29,455 bases of DNA from positions 1-29,455 of the forward strand of contig CALFLJ010000050.1 of assembly GCA_937880335.1 (NCBI GenBank), given 5' to 3'. Numbering within the stretch: the first letter of the stretch is position 1; each line of letters begins with the position of its first letter. Below the pieces are notes generated by a model that ran no database searches, was not told where the DNA came from, and saw nothing but the letters and a program-made list of their open reading frames with translations. This document shows, in pieces, positions 1 to 7,546 of this stretch. The DNA is from an uncultured Succinatimonas sp. (GTDB lineage Bacteria; Pseudomonadota; Gammaproteobacteria; Enterobacterales; Succinivibrionaceae). The position numbers were made by a program, and so were the translations under genes.

Positions 1-59
1 GTGAATTTTGTTATATTCTTTCCAGGGATTCCACGGATTTGGCGAAGAGCCAAAAGTAA
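1..59 (+). CDS. possible 3' end of an unidentified gene entering from the left
   Basis: Frame 3 of the plus strand is open from the window edge to a TAA at 57-59. It encodes 18 residues ending in LAKSQK and stops 14 bases before the strong hairpin at 74-110, which would terminate it. The peptide is too short to identify. Frame 1 is also open, but it runs into the terminator hairpin, so it is less likely. No function is proposed. Confidence 0.2.
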   Translation, partial: EFCYILSRDSTDLAKSQK

Positions 60-73
60 TATGCTTATAAAAC

Positions 74-110
74 AAAAACGGCTGTCATACTAGGTTGTAC
101 AGCCGTTTTT
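74..110. terminator. bidirectional rho-independent terminator after mdh
   Basis: A perfect 12-bp inverted repeat (AAAAACGGCTGT at 74-85, ACAGCCGTTTTT at 99-110) has a 13-nt loop. A-runs and T-runs flank it, so it can terminate in both directions. It lies 28 bp past the mdh stop and probably also serves whatever gene enters from the left edge. Confidence 0.9.
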
Positions 111-137
111 ATAAATTATTTACTCTAAAAGTAAAAA

Positions 138-1097
138 TTACTTGTTGTTTGCTAACCAATCTTTAGCAAAGTTTACACCCTTATCAATGTTGCCCTTTAA
201 TACAGGGAGAGCCTCATCTAAAACCTTCTGCTCGTAAGATGAAATCTCACCATAATCAAGAACAGCATCCCAGCCATCTTTACCAAGACGAACTGCCTGG
301 GCGAAGAAAGGACTTAACTTGCCGTCACCTTCTACGTAAGCATACTCAACAACGCCCTTATGACCTAAGAGACCATCAACAACTTTAAGTGCAAAACGAG
401 CACCAGCAGCTGCCATAGAAAGGGTTGCAGAACCTGCACCAGCTTTAGCCTCAACAACCTCAGTACCTGCATTCTGAATGCGATCAGTTAAAGCAGCGAT
501 ACGATCCTCAGCAATCTGCTCGTGACCAATTACCTTAGAAATTAAAGGTAAAATGGTATTACCACTGTGGCCACCGATTACAGGAACTAAGATACGCTCA
601 CGAGAGATACCTAACTCATCGGCAATGAAGGTTTCTGCACGAAGAACATCTAAAACAGAAATACCAAATAAACGGTGCTTATCGTATACCCCCTCAGCCT
701 TTAAGACTTCTGCTGCAAGAGGAACAGTAGAGTTGACTGGGTTAGTAATAATTGCAATACATGCCTTAGGGCAAACCTTAGCGCAGTTCTTAACTAAGTT
801 AGCGATAATACCTGCATTGATGTTGAATAAATCATCACGGGTCATGCCTGGCTTACGGGCAACACCAGCTGGAATTACAACTACATCACAGCCCTCTAAG
901 GCCTTCTGCAGATCATCACCAGTGAAACCCTCAACAGTTACATCAGTAGGAATGTGGCTTAAATCTTTAGCAACACCCGGTGTAAAAGGTGCGACGTCAT
1001 AGAGGCTGAGCTCAGAACCGGCCGGAAGCTGATTTTTGAGAATCATTGATAAAGGCTGGCCGATACCACCGGCTGCGCCTAAAACTGCAACTTTCAT
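138..1097 (-). CDS. mdh: malate dehydrogenase (NAD-dependent)
   Basis: Interconverts malate and oxaloacetate with NAD in the cytoplasm. In an anaerobic succinate producer it would run in the reductive direction (oxaloacetate to malate), which is an inference. The 319-residue product is close to the 312 of E. coli Mdh. The Rossmann glycine motif GAAGGIG is at 7-13 and the NAD-selecting Asp at 34. The active site is complete: Arg81, Arg87, Asn119, Asp150, Arg153 and His177, all at the E. coli numbering. The ATG at 1097 is preceded by a good AGGAG ribosome site 8 nt upstream. The gene has its own extended -10 promoter (1177-1185) and its own terminator (74-110), so it is probably monocistronic although it follows acnB on the same strand. 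No argR lies beside it in the window, unlike E. coli. Confidence 0.97.
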   Translation of the reverse strand: MKVAVLGAAGGIGQPLSMILKNQLPAGSELSLYDVAPFTPGVAKDLSHIPTDVTVEGFTGDDLQKALEGCDVVVIPAGVARKPGMTRDDLFNINAGIIANLVKNCAKVCPKACIAIITNPVNSTVPLAAEVLKAEGVYDKHRLFGISVLDVLRAETFIADELGISRERILVPVIGGHSGNTILPLISKVIGHEQIAEDRIAALTDRIQNAGTEVVEAKAGAGSATLSMAAAGARFALKVVDGLLGHKGVVEYAYVEGDGKLSPFFAQAVRLGKDGWDAVLDYGEISSYEQKVLDEALPVLKGNIDKGVNFAKDWLANNK

Positions 1098-1176
1098 GTG
1101 TTACTCCTAAAAAAAATAAATCTTTCTCAGTCAACTAGTTTTTAAATATTTTTACTAGCTGATCTGACAGTTTCAT

Positions 1177-1185
1177 ATTATAACA
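1177..1185 (-). promoter_or_regulatory. mdh promoter, extended -10
   Basis: Read on the minus strand this is TGTTATAAT, a consensus TATAAT hexamer with the TGn extension, about 80 bp upstream of the mdh ATG. The -35 region is poor (TAAGAG with a 17-bp spacer), as is usual for extended -10 promoters. It lies just beyond the acnB terminator hairpin, which separates the two units. Confidence 0.6.
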
Positions 1186-1190
1186 AAATG

Positions 1191-1227
1191 CACCACCACC
1201 TCTTACATTTTTTAAAAGGTGATGGTG
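1191..1227 (-). terminator. acnB terminator hairpin
   Basis: An 11-bp stem (1217-1227 with 1191-1201, 15-nt loop) lies about 50 bp past the acnB stop. In minus-strand RNA every position pairs, one as a U-G wobble. In plus-strand RNA the same position is a C-A mismatch, so the hairpin is suited to the minus-strand transcript. The U tract after it is short and interrupted, so termination may be partial. Confidence 0.65.
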
Positions 1228-1278
1228 ATTTATGATAATTTTTCGTGACTAGACGCAAAATCCTAGAATTTATTATTT

Positions 1279-3828
1279 TTATTTAGCAAAGTCTAAAAGT
1301 GAGTAAACCTCATCTTCGTGACCATCTAAAACAGACACTGCATTAAAATATTCCTCAACAGAAGGCAAGCGACCTAATGTCGCAACCACGGATGCTAATT
1401 CTGCAGAGCCTAAATAAACATTAGCGCCATTTCCTAAACGATTTGGGAAATTACGAGTTGAGGTTGAAATGACTGTAGCATTATCAGAAACACGAGCCTG
1501 ATTTCCCATACATAACGAGCATCCAGGAATTTCAACTCTAGCACCAACTTTACCAAAAACAGACATTAGACCTTCATCAGTCAATTGTTGCCTATCCATA
1601 CGAGTAGGTGGGGTGAGCCACAAACGTACAGGAACTTCAGACTTAATATCCTTTAAGATAGATGCGGCAGCTCTGTAATGTCCGATATTAGTCATACAAG
1701 ATCCAATAAATACCTCCGATATGTTTTGTGCCCCTATTTCTGATAATAATTTGGCATCGTCAGGATCATTTGGACAGCATAAAATTGGTTCTGTAATTTC
1801 ATCCATATCAATTTCAAGAATCTCTGCATAAGTGCAGTCGTCATCTGCTTCTATAAGCTCAGGATTATCTAACCAATCCTGCATGGCGTCAGCTCTCCTT
1901 AAAAGAGCTTCTTTGCTTTCATATCCTGCCTCTGCCATTTTACGCAGTAATGCTTGATTTGACTTTAGATATTTTTCTACAGATTCTTTATTGAGCTTAA
2001 TTGCACAAGCTGCAGCAGATCTTTCAGCTGACGCATCAGCTAATTCAAACGCATGCTCAACACTTAAATCTTCAAGACCTTCAATTTCAAGGATCCTACC
2101 TGAAAATATATTCTTTTTCCCTCGTTTCTCTACAGTCAAAAGCCCCTTTTTTATTGCAAAATAAGGAATAGCATGAACTAGATCTCTTAATGTAATACCC
2201 GGACGACGTTTGCCAATAAAACGAACTAAGACAGATTCTGGCATATCAAGAGGCATCATACCTGTAGCAGCTGCGAACGCAACTAAACCTGATCCTGCTG
2301 CAAAAGAAATTCCTAAAGGCATGCGAGTATGGGAATCTCCACCTGTGCCCACAGTATCTGGCAGACACATGCGATTTAACCAAGAATGAATAACGCCATC
2401 ACCTGGTTTTAATGCAACTCCTCCTCTTTGATTTATAAAATCAGGCAAAGAGTGATGCATCTTAACATCAACTGGTTTTGGATACGCTGCAGTATGACAG
2501 AATGACTGCATTACCATTGGGGCTTGGAATTTAAGGCAGGCTAAGTCAACTAATTCATCACGAGTCATAGGTCCTGTTGTATCTTGAGATCCTACAGTAC
2601 TAATAATTGGCTCACAATACTGACCTGGACGTACCCCCTTCAATCCACAAGCTTTACCTACAATCTTCTGTGCACGAGTAAAACCACCACATTCTTTTAC
2701 TTCTGTAGATTTAGAGAAAACTTCGCTCTCCTTAAGTCCTAAAACTTGACGAGCTCTATTAGTAAGATCCTTACCAATAATAAGCGAGATTCGTCCACCG
2801 GCCCTAACCTCGTCTAATAGAGTATTAGTCTTAAGAGAGAAGTTTGTTAAAACCTCTCCTGTTTCATGATTACAAATCTTTCCTTCATAAAGTTTGAAGT
2901 CAACTAGATTGCCTTGAACTAATTTATCAACGTTTGCCTCAATTGGTAGAGCTCCAGAATCTTCTAAAGTAGTATAGAAAATAGGTGCAATCTTACCACC
3001 AATTACTACCCCTCCTGAACGCTTGTTTGGAACATTAGGAATATCACAACCTATATGCCAAATAAGGGAGTTTGCTGCACTTTTACGGGACGATCCTGTA
3101 CCAACAACATCTCCTACAAACAATAAAGGATAACCATCAGCCTTTAAGCTTTTTATGAACTCCATAGGCCCTTTAACACCCTCTTTATCTGGAGTTACAT
3201 CCGGACGCTTAAATTTGAACATAGCTTGAGCATGTAATGGAATATCCGGACGAGACCATGCATCAGGTGCTGGAGAAAAGTCATCAGTATTAATTTCACC
3301 TGCAACCTTAAATACCTTAAAAGTAATGCAAGCCTTAGGCATAGGTCTTTCAGTAAACCATTTAGCATCAGCCCAATCTTTTAGAAGTTCTAAAGCTTCA
3401 TTATTACCAGCTTTGCTTAACGCTACAACATCATCAAAGGCTTTATAAACTAACAGTGTTGAGGATAAAGCACAACGAGCCTCCTTAGCTAAAGGTGTAC
3501 TTAAAAGCTTAACCAAATAGCCTACGTTATATCCTCCCTTCATCTGGCCCAATATTTCTATGGCCTGAGCTTTATCTATAAGGGGGGATACTTCTTTACC
3601 TATAGCAATATCATACAAGAAGTCTGCTTTTACCTTAGATGCAGGATCAACTCCAGGATTTACTCTATCCGTTAATAGTTTTAAAAAATCAATATCACTA
3701 TCAACTGGAGGTTTTTTTAACAGCTCACAAAGTTCTTTTACTTGAGCTTCATTTAAAGCTAAAGGTTCAATACCAATTTTTGATCTTTGACAGACCATTG
3801 CAAAATAATCACTAAGATATGCTGACAT
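1279..3828 (-). CDS. acnB: aconitate hydratase B (bifunctional aconitase / 2-methylisocitrate dehydratase)
   Basis: A cytoplasmic [4Fe-4S] enzyme that isomerises citrate to isocitrate. The 849 residues match the AcnB type (E. coli 865), not AcnA. It has the AcnB layout: an N-terminal HEAT-like helical domain (about 1-160), the swivel domain moved to about 165-380 (with FVGDVVGTGSSRKS), then domains 1-3. The three cluster cysteines are at 711 (in GSCMTNIGH), 770 and 773 (in PGCSLCMGNQ), one off the E. coli numbering. GDSHTRMPLG of the substrate site is intact. It lies 48 bp downstream of ampD in the same direction, with no clear terminator between them, so readthrough from lpxC-ampD is possible. 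With mdh it gives two adjacent citric acid cycle genes, which in an anaerobe would serve the oxidative branch to 2-oxoglutarate and the reductive branch (inference). Confidence 0.97.
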   Translation of the reverse strand: MSAYLSDYFAMVCQRSKIGIEPLALNEAQVKELCELLKKPPVDSDIDFLKLLTDRVNPGVDPASKVKADFLYDIAIGKEVSPLIDKAQAIEILGQMKGGYNVGYLVKLLSTPLAKEARCALSSTLLVYKAFDDVVALSKAGNNEALELLKDWADAKWFTERPMPKACITFKVFKVAGEINTDDFSPAPDAWSRPDIPLHAQAMFKFKRPDVTPDKEGVKGPMEFIKSLKADGYPLLFVGDVVGTGSSRKSAANSLIWHIGCDIPNVPNKRSGGVVIGGKIAPIFYTTLEDSGALPIEANVDKLVQGNLVDFKLYEGKICNHETGEVLTNFSLKTNTLLDEVRAGGRISLIIGKDLTNRARQVLGLKESEVFSKSTEVKECGGFTRAQKIVGKACGLKGVRPGQYCEPIISTVGSQDTTGPMTRDELVDLACLKFQAPMVMQSFCHTAAYPKPVDVKMHHSLPDFINQRGGVALKPGDGVIHSWLNRMCLPDTVGTGGDSHTRMPLGISFAAGSGLVAFAAATGMMPLDMPESVLVRFIGKRRPGITLRDLVHAIPYFAIKKGLLTVEKRGKKNIFSGRILEIEGLEDLSVEHAFELADASAERSAAACAIKLNKESVEKYLKSNQALLRKMAEAGYESKEALLRRADAMQDWLDNPELIEADDDCTYAEILEIDMDEITEPILCCPNDPDDAKLLSEIGAQNISEVFIGSCMTNIGHYRAAASILKDIKSEVPVRLWLTPPTRMDRQQLTDEGLMSVFGKVGARVEIPGCSLCMGNQARVSDNATVISTSTRNFPNRLGNGANVYLGSAELASVVATLGRLPSVEEYFNAVSVLDGHEDEVYSLLDFAK

Positions 3829-3876
3829 AGGTTAGATACACCTCAAATATGATTTTTAGCTAATGTTATGATTTTA

Positions 3877-4404
3877 TTAGCGATAACGAGACCAATTAAA
3901 ATATGGCCCAGGATCTGTTTTACGAGTTGGAGCAATTTCATTATGCCCAACAATATTTCCTAAAGTTTTAGGATAGGCTTTATAAATAGCATCTAAAACC
4001 TCATCTAAACTCTTATATTGCTCAATAGTGTATGAACAATAATCACATCCCTCAAGTTCAATACCAATTGCATACTCATTGCACTCTTTACGACCATTAA
4101 AGCATGATCTGCCTGCATGCCATGCTCTATCTAGAAAAGACACATATTGGCTAATTTTGCCAAATCTATCTATAAAAATATGAGTCGAAACCTCTAATTT
4201 ATACACCTGTGCAAAAAAAGGATGTTTTAAAGGGTCTAAAGTACCTGTAAAAATAGCATCAATGAATGGACCTCCAAAATGATTAGGAGGCAAAGAAATG
4301 GAATGGATAACTACTAAAGACAAATCGAGCGGCTTTTGCCGCTCTCCGTAACGATTGAGTGGGACTTGTCTTACCCCCTCAAGCCAACCTGAAATAATTT
4401 TCAT
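3877..4404 (-). CDS. ampD: 1,6-anhydro-N-acetylmuramyl-L-alanine amidase
   Basis: A cytoplasmic zinc amidase of the Amidase_2 fold that cleaves the stem peptide from anhydro-muropeptides during cell wall recycling. In bacteria with AmpC/AmpR it thereby keeps beta-lactamase induction low. At 175 residues it is close to E. coli AmpD (183). The zinc ligands His34, His154 and Asp164 are present at the E. coli positions, as are Lys162 and the Glu116 region (GIELEG). There is no signal peptide, which fits AmpD and not the exported paralogue AmiD. The start is fused to lpxC: the lpxC stop TAA is followed directly by this ATG (TAAATG), and no independent strong ribosome site is visible, so translational coupling is likely. 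AmpD usually sits next to ampE or nadC; here it extends the division and cell wall cluster. Confidence 0.93.
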   Translation of the reverse strand: MKIISGWLEGVRQVPLNRYGERQKPLDLSLVVIHSISLPPNHFGGPFIDAIFTGTLDPLKHPFFAQVYKLEVSTHIFIDRFGKISQYVSFLDRAWHAGRSCFNGRKECNEYAIGIELEGCDYCSYTIEQYKSLDEVLDAIYKAYPKTLGNIVGHNEIAPTRKTDPGPYFNWSRYR

Positions 4405-5355
4405 TTAGAAGGATAAAGATCCGATTGGTTTAACCTTAGGATTTAAGAATTCGATCTCCTCAGAAACAAAACTTGGAGATTTTTCATTCTCAAAACTTAG
4501 TTCCTGATAATTTTCTGGTGATGACAATAATGCTTTTAACAAACGATTGTTAAGATCATGTCCTGTCTTATAAGCCTTAAATGAACCTAAGATACTATGT
4601 CCATTCATATAAAGATCACCAATGGCATCTAGCATCTTATGACATACAAACTCATCAGGACAACGTAAACCGTCAGGGTTTACAACTCTAAAATCATCTA
4701 AAACAACTGCGTTTTCTAAAGATCCTCCTAATGCTAAATGGTGAGCATGCATATATTCAACATCACGCATAAAGCAGAAAGTACGAGCCTTAGAAAGTTT
4801 TTCTGCAAAATTATGTCCTGTAAAATCAAAGTGTAAATGCTGAAGATCTCTATCCATAGCAGGATGATTAAAATCAATAGTTAAATCCAGCTGAAAACCA
4901 CCGTCGCTTGGGTTAAGTTCTGCCCATTTATCGCCGTTTTCCACACGAACTTTACGTAGTACTTTGTAATATCTTTTTGGTTCTGCCAAATCAACCACAC
5001 CTACAGATTCAAAAAGATAAATCCACGGTTGAGCTGAACCATCCATAACAGGAACTTCAGGAGCATTAACGTCTATAAAAAGATTATCTATACCAAAAGC
5101 ACTCAATGCGGCTGTAAGATGCTCGACTGTTGAGATACGAACCCCATCTTCATTAACAAGTGCTGTACATAACTGAGTATCACGTACATTTTGGGCTGTG
5201 CATTTCATAACCACGTTAGGAGTTAAATCACAACGAGTATAGACAATACCTGTATTTGCAGGGGCCGGTCGCATACTTACCTGCACCTTAGCACCTGAAT
5301 GTAAGCCTATGCCTGTTGCAGATAAAGCTTGCTTTAAGGTACGTTGTCTAGTCAT
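4405..5355 (-). CDS. lpxC: UDP-3-O-acyl-N-acetylglucosamine deacetylase
   Basis: A zinc enzyme that catalyses the committed step of lipid A synthesis in the cytoplasm. The 316 residues compare with 305 in E. coli. Zinc ligands are His79 (in STVEHLTAA), His239 and Asp243 (in HKMLDAIGDL), and the catalytic His266 follows in KTGHDLNN; Glu78 is also present. The C-terminus runs about 10 residues past the E. coli end and finishes in IGSLSF. It lacks the LAFKAPSAVLA-type tail by which FtsH degrades LpxC in enterobacteria, so turnover control may differ (inference). As in E. coli it ends the dcw cluster just after ftsZ. A terminator-like hairpin lies between them, and no strong separate lpxC promoter is obvious. 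Confidence 0.97.
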   Translation of the reverse strand: MTRQRTLKQALSATGIGLHSGAKVQVSMRPAPANTGIVYTRCDLTPNVVMKCTAQNVRDTQLCTALVNEDGVRISTVEHLTAALSAFGIDNLFIDVNAPEVPVMDGSAQPWIYLFESVGVVDLAEPKRYYKVLRKVRVENGDKWAELNPSDGGFQLDLTIDFNHPAMDRDLQHLHFDFTGHNFAEKLSKARTFCFMRDVEYMHAHHLALGGSLENAVVLDDFRVVNPDGLRCPDEFVCHKMLDAIGDLYMNGHSILGSFKAYKTGHDLNNRLLKALLSSPENYQELSFENEKSPSFVSEEIEFLNPKVKPIGSLSF

Positions 5356-5374
5356 AAATGCTACCTCTTAAAAA

Positions 5375-5416
5375 AATAAATGCACCGTTTTGTGTACACA
5401 AGCCGGTGCTTTATTT
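5375..5416 (-). terminator. terminator or attenuator between ftsZ(b) and lpxC, with a palindromic tip
   Basis: The outer stem pairs GCACCG (5382-5387) with CGGTGC (5404-5409) and is extended by flanking A/T runs (AAATAAA with TTTATTT). On the minus strand it is followed by a U-rich tract. Inside it sits a perfect 12-bp palindrome, TTGTGTACACAA, at 5390-5401. It lies about 40 bp past the ftsZ(b) stop and 27 bp before the lpxC ATG, so it would terminate or attenuate transcription before lpxC. Confidence 0.7.
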
Positions 5417-5447
5417 TATACCATATTTTAAGTTCTGTAAAAGAAAC

Positions 5448-7214
5448 TTACTTAAGGTTGCGATTTAAAATCGGTGGCAATTCTAAATCTGACTCAATCA
5501 TAGGTTCAGCTCTCATAGAATCAAATTCTTTATTGTATTTGTTTTTTAATTCCATTTGAGGATCATGAGTAATATTCTGTGGTAAATTCTGATTGCTAAA
5601 GCGCAAATTATCACTAATATTATTTTGATAATTGTCAGAGTTATTCACTTGATTTTGGGAATATTGATGATTTTGATTATAAACACCTTGAGCTTGATTA
5701 AATTGCTTTTGCTCTAATCCGTTCTGATTTCTCACATACGGGTTCATCTGAGTGTTTTGTGTTCTTACATCATAATTCCTGGCTTGATTTTGGTTTTGAT
5801 AATAGTTCTGGCCCTGATAAGCTCCAAACTGTACATTGCCTGCATAACCGTTTGGATTGTAATTATGACCAAAAGACCTATTATTGTCTTGCATAGATCT
5901 GTCATAAGGATCTCTTTGAACCTTATAGTTATCCGAATTATTTTGATAGCCAGACATTTGCTGTGACTTTGCAAAAAATCCTTGAGAGGAGTTCTCCTTA
6001 GCTCTTCCATATAATGGATAACGAGGATCCTGTTCCATATGAGTCTGCTGAGAATTGCCTGCACTTACATAAACATTCTGGTGATTGTCTTGGGACTTTA
6101 CATATGCCTTTGAAAAAAGGTTTGTACTAGATTGAGTCTCTTGACGACTATTAAGTTCATTTGTGGTATGTAAATTTTCTTTTGACCACATGTTTGAACC
6201 TTGTCTTACACCATCTTGCTTTTGTTCTAATTCAACTCCTGTTATAAGTACAGTAACCTCTAGCTCATCAGCTGCCATATTCTCGTCTAAAATTAAACCG
6301 AATTTACAGTCAGCCTCTTCATTTGCGTATGATTGTAATTGCTCACAAACCTCATTATAAAGAGAGATAGACATCTGAGAGCTCATTCTAACATTAGCCA
6401 ATAAACCTGCTGCTGTAGATAGAGCTACAGGATCTACTAATGGAGACAAAATTGCCTGCTCTATGGCCTCCGAAACGCACTCAGACCCTTTACCTCGGCC
6501 TATACCTATCATTGAATAGCCACGACCGCGCATAACAGTATCAACATCATTTAAATCAACATTGATAAAGCCTGGGGTTACAATAAAATCTGTAATGCCT
6601 GCAACTGCATGATAGAGAATATCATCACATGCTTTAAAAGCTGTAATGATAGATGTTCCTGCACTTAAATTTTTTAGGAGCTTATTATTATCAACTACCA
6701 CCAAAGAATCAATATTCTTAGCTAATTCAGCAATACCTGCATCAGCATTCATAATGTGGTGCTTTCCTTCAAATTTAAAAGGACGTGTTACAACAGCTAC
6801 AGTAAGAGCACCTAGATCATGAGCTATCTTAGCTATTACAGGAACAGCTCCTGTACCGGTTCCACCGCCCATACCTGCTGTAATAAAGACTATATTAGCT
6901 CCAGATAAAATTTTCTTTAAGTCGTCATAGCTTTCCATTGCAGCCTGCAAGCCTTTATTAGGATCACAGCCTGCGCCAAGGCCACCAGTCTCTTTTACAC
7001 CAATTTGAACTTTTAAATGAGCTGTTGAATTATTTAAAGACTGTACATCTGTGTTAACAGCCACAAACTCTACTTGCTTTATTCCTTCGTCTATTGCATG
7101 TTGTAAAGCGTTGCACCCGCCCCCACCTACACCCAAGACTAAAATTCTAAAGTCTGCACTGTTTTTCTCAGATACGTCATTTATGTGGGTAGTTTCGTAG
7201 CGATAATCATTCAT
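5448..7214 (-). CDS. ftsZ: second FtsZ with a very long Asn/Gln-rich C-terminal linker
   Basis: A tubulin-like GTPase of 588 residues; E. coli FtsZ has 383. The GTPase core (about 20-328) has the phosphate loop GVGGGGCNAL (28-37), the signature GGGTGTG (116-122) and a complete T7 catalytic loop NVDLND (218-223), so it should polymerise and hydrolyse GTP. Small departures are Cys34 in the glycine loop and Val in place of Ala after GGGTGTGA. Residues 331-575 form a low-complexity linker, with N+Q at 53 of 130 between 421 and 550. The end (about 573-588, with DLELPPILNRN) is a recognisable FtsZ conserved tail for FtsA/ZipA-type partners. The gene lies downstream of the ordinary ftsZ, separated by a terminator and its own TATAAT (7281-7286), so it can be expressed independently. 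The ATG at 7214 has only a weak ribosome site. Confidence 0.93.
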   Translation of the reverse strand: MNDYRYETTHINDVSEKNSADFRILVLGVGGGGCNALQHAIDEGIKQVEFVAVNTDVQSLNNSTAHLKVQIGVKETGGLGAGCDPNKGLQAAMESYDDLKKILSGANIVFITAGMGGGTGTGAVPVIAKIAHDLGALTVAVVTRPFKFEGKHHIMNADAGIAELAKNIDSLVVVDNNKLLKNLSAGTSIITAFKACDDILYHAVAGITDFIVTPGFINVDLNDVDTVMRGRGYSMIGIGRGKGSECVSEAIEQAILSPLVDPVALSTAAGLLANVRMSSQMSISLYNEVCEQLQSYANEEADCKFGLILDENMAADELEVTVLITGVELEQKQDGVRQGSNMWSKENLHTTNELNSRQETQSSTNLFSKAYVKSQDNHQNVYVSAGNSQQTHMEQDPRYPLYGRAKENSSQGFFAKSQQMSGYQNNSDNYKVQRDPYDRSMQDNNRSFGHNYNPNGYAGNVQFGAYQGQNYYQNQNQARNYDVRTQNTQMNPYVRNQNGLEQKQFNQAQGVYNQNHQYSQNQVNNSDNYQNNISDNLRFSNQNLPQNITHDPQMELKNKYNKEFDSMRAEPMIESDLELPPILNRNLK

Positions 7215-7280
7215 TTATTTTTTACTCTTAGGCTTAAATTCAAGAAAGCTTCGTAATTTGTTTGAAAATTTCATGAAAAT

Positions 7281-7286
7281 ATTATA
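7281..7286 (-). promoter_or_regulatory. -10 element of the ftsZ(b) promoter
   Basis: Reads TATAAT on the minus strand, 67 bp upstream of the ATG and downstream of the ftsZ(a) terminator. The -35 match is weak in this AT-rich stretch. Position relative to the terminator is the main support. Confidence 0.45.
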
Positions 7287-7474
7287 CCTGTATATTTTGC
7301 CACATTTTAATGATTCTTGCCTAAGACCTTATTTGAGATGGCTCAATATAATCAAAATAACTTTAATAATGTTATATTCACAAATGTAAAAAAAAGTAAT
7401 TAAAATTTAGTCATGTGGTTCTACCATATAAAAATCAAAATGTAGCTTTTTTTATGAAACTTTTGAAAAATAAA

Positions 7475-7508
7475 AAAACTGGAAGGTGTTTTACTCCATT
7501 CCAGTTTT
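7475..7508 (-). terminator. rho-independent terminator after ftsZ(a)
   Basis: A 10-bp perfect stem pairs 7499-7508 with 7475-7484 (AAAACTGGAA / TTCCAGTTTT) around a 14-nt loop. On the minus strand it is followed by a long T-rich tract. It lies about 38 bp past the ftsZ(a) stop and would end the main dcw transcript before the second ftsZ. Confidence 0.85.
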
Positions 7509-7546
7509 CTATAAAAGCAAATAAATTTATTTTGCGCTAAATAAAT

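Larger units (their letters stand above)
7215..7546 (-). other. 332-bp spacer between the two ftsZ genes: terminator plus promoter region
   Basis: Very AT-rich, with no supported coding sequence on either strand. At its ftsZ(a) end it holds that gene's terminator (7475-7508), at its ftsZ(b) end a TATAAT (7281-7286). Two copies of the palindrome AATAAATTTATT, 20 bp apart (within 7519-7531 and 7539-7551), flank and include the ftsZ(a) stop; their meaning is unknown. The middle (about 7290-7470) shows no recognisable element. Confidence 0.7.

Noticed and set aside
5757..6064. Open frames on both strands within the long FtsZ linker
   Set aside because: They follow from the low-complexity CAA/AAT-rich codons of the linker read in other frames and look like biased hydrophobic or repetitive peptides, not genes.
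5380..7214. Second FtsZ as a frameshifted or decaying pseudogene
   Set aside because: The frame is intact for 588 codons, catalytic motifs are complete and the conserved tail is retained after the linker.
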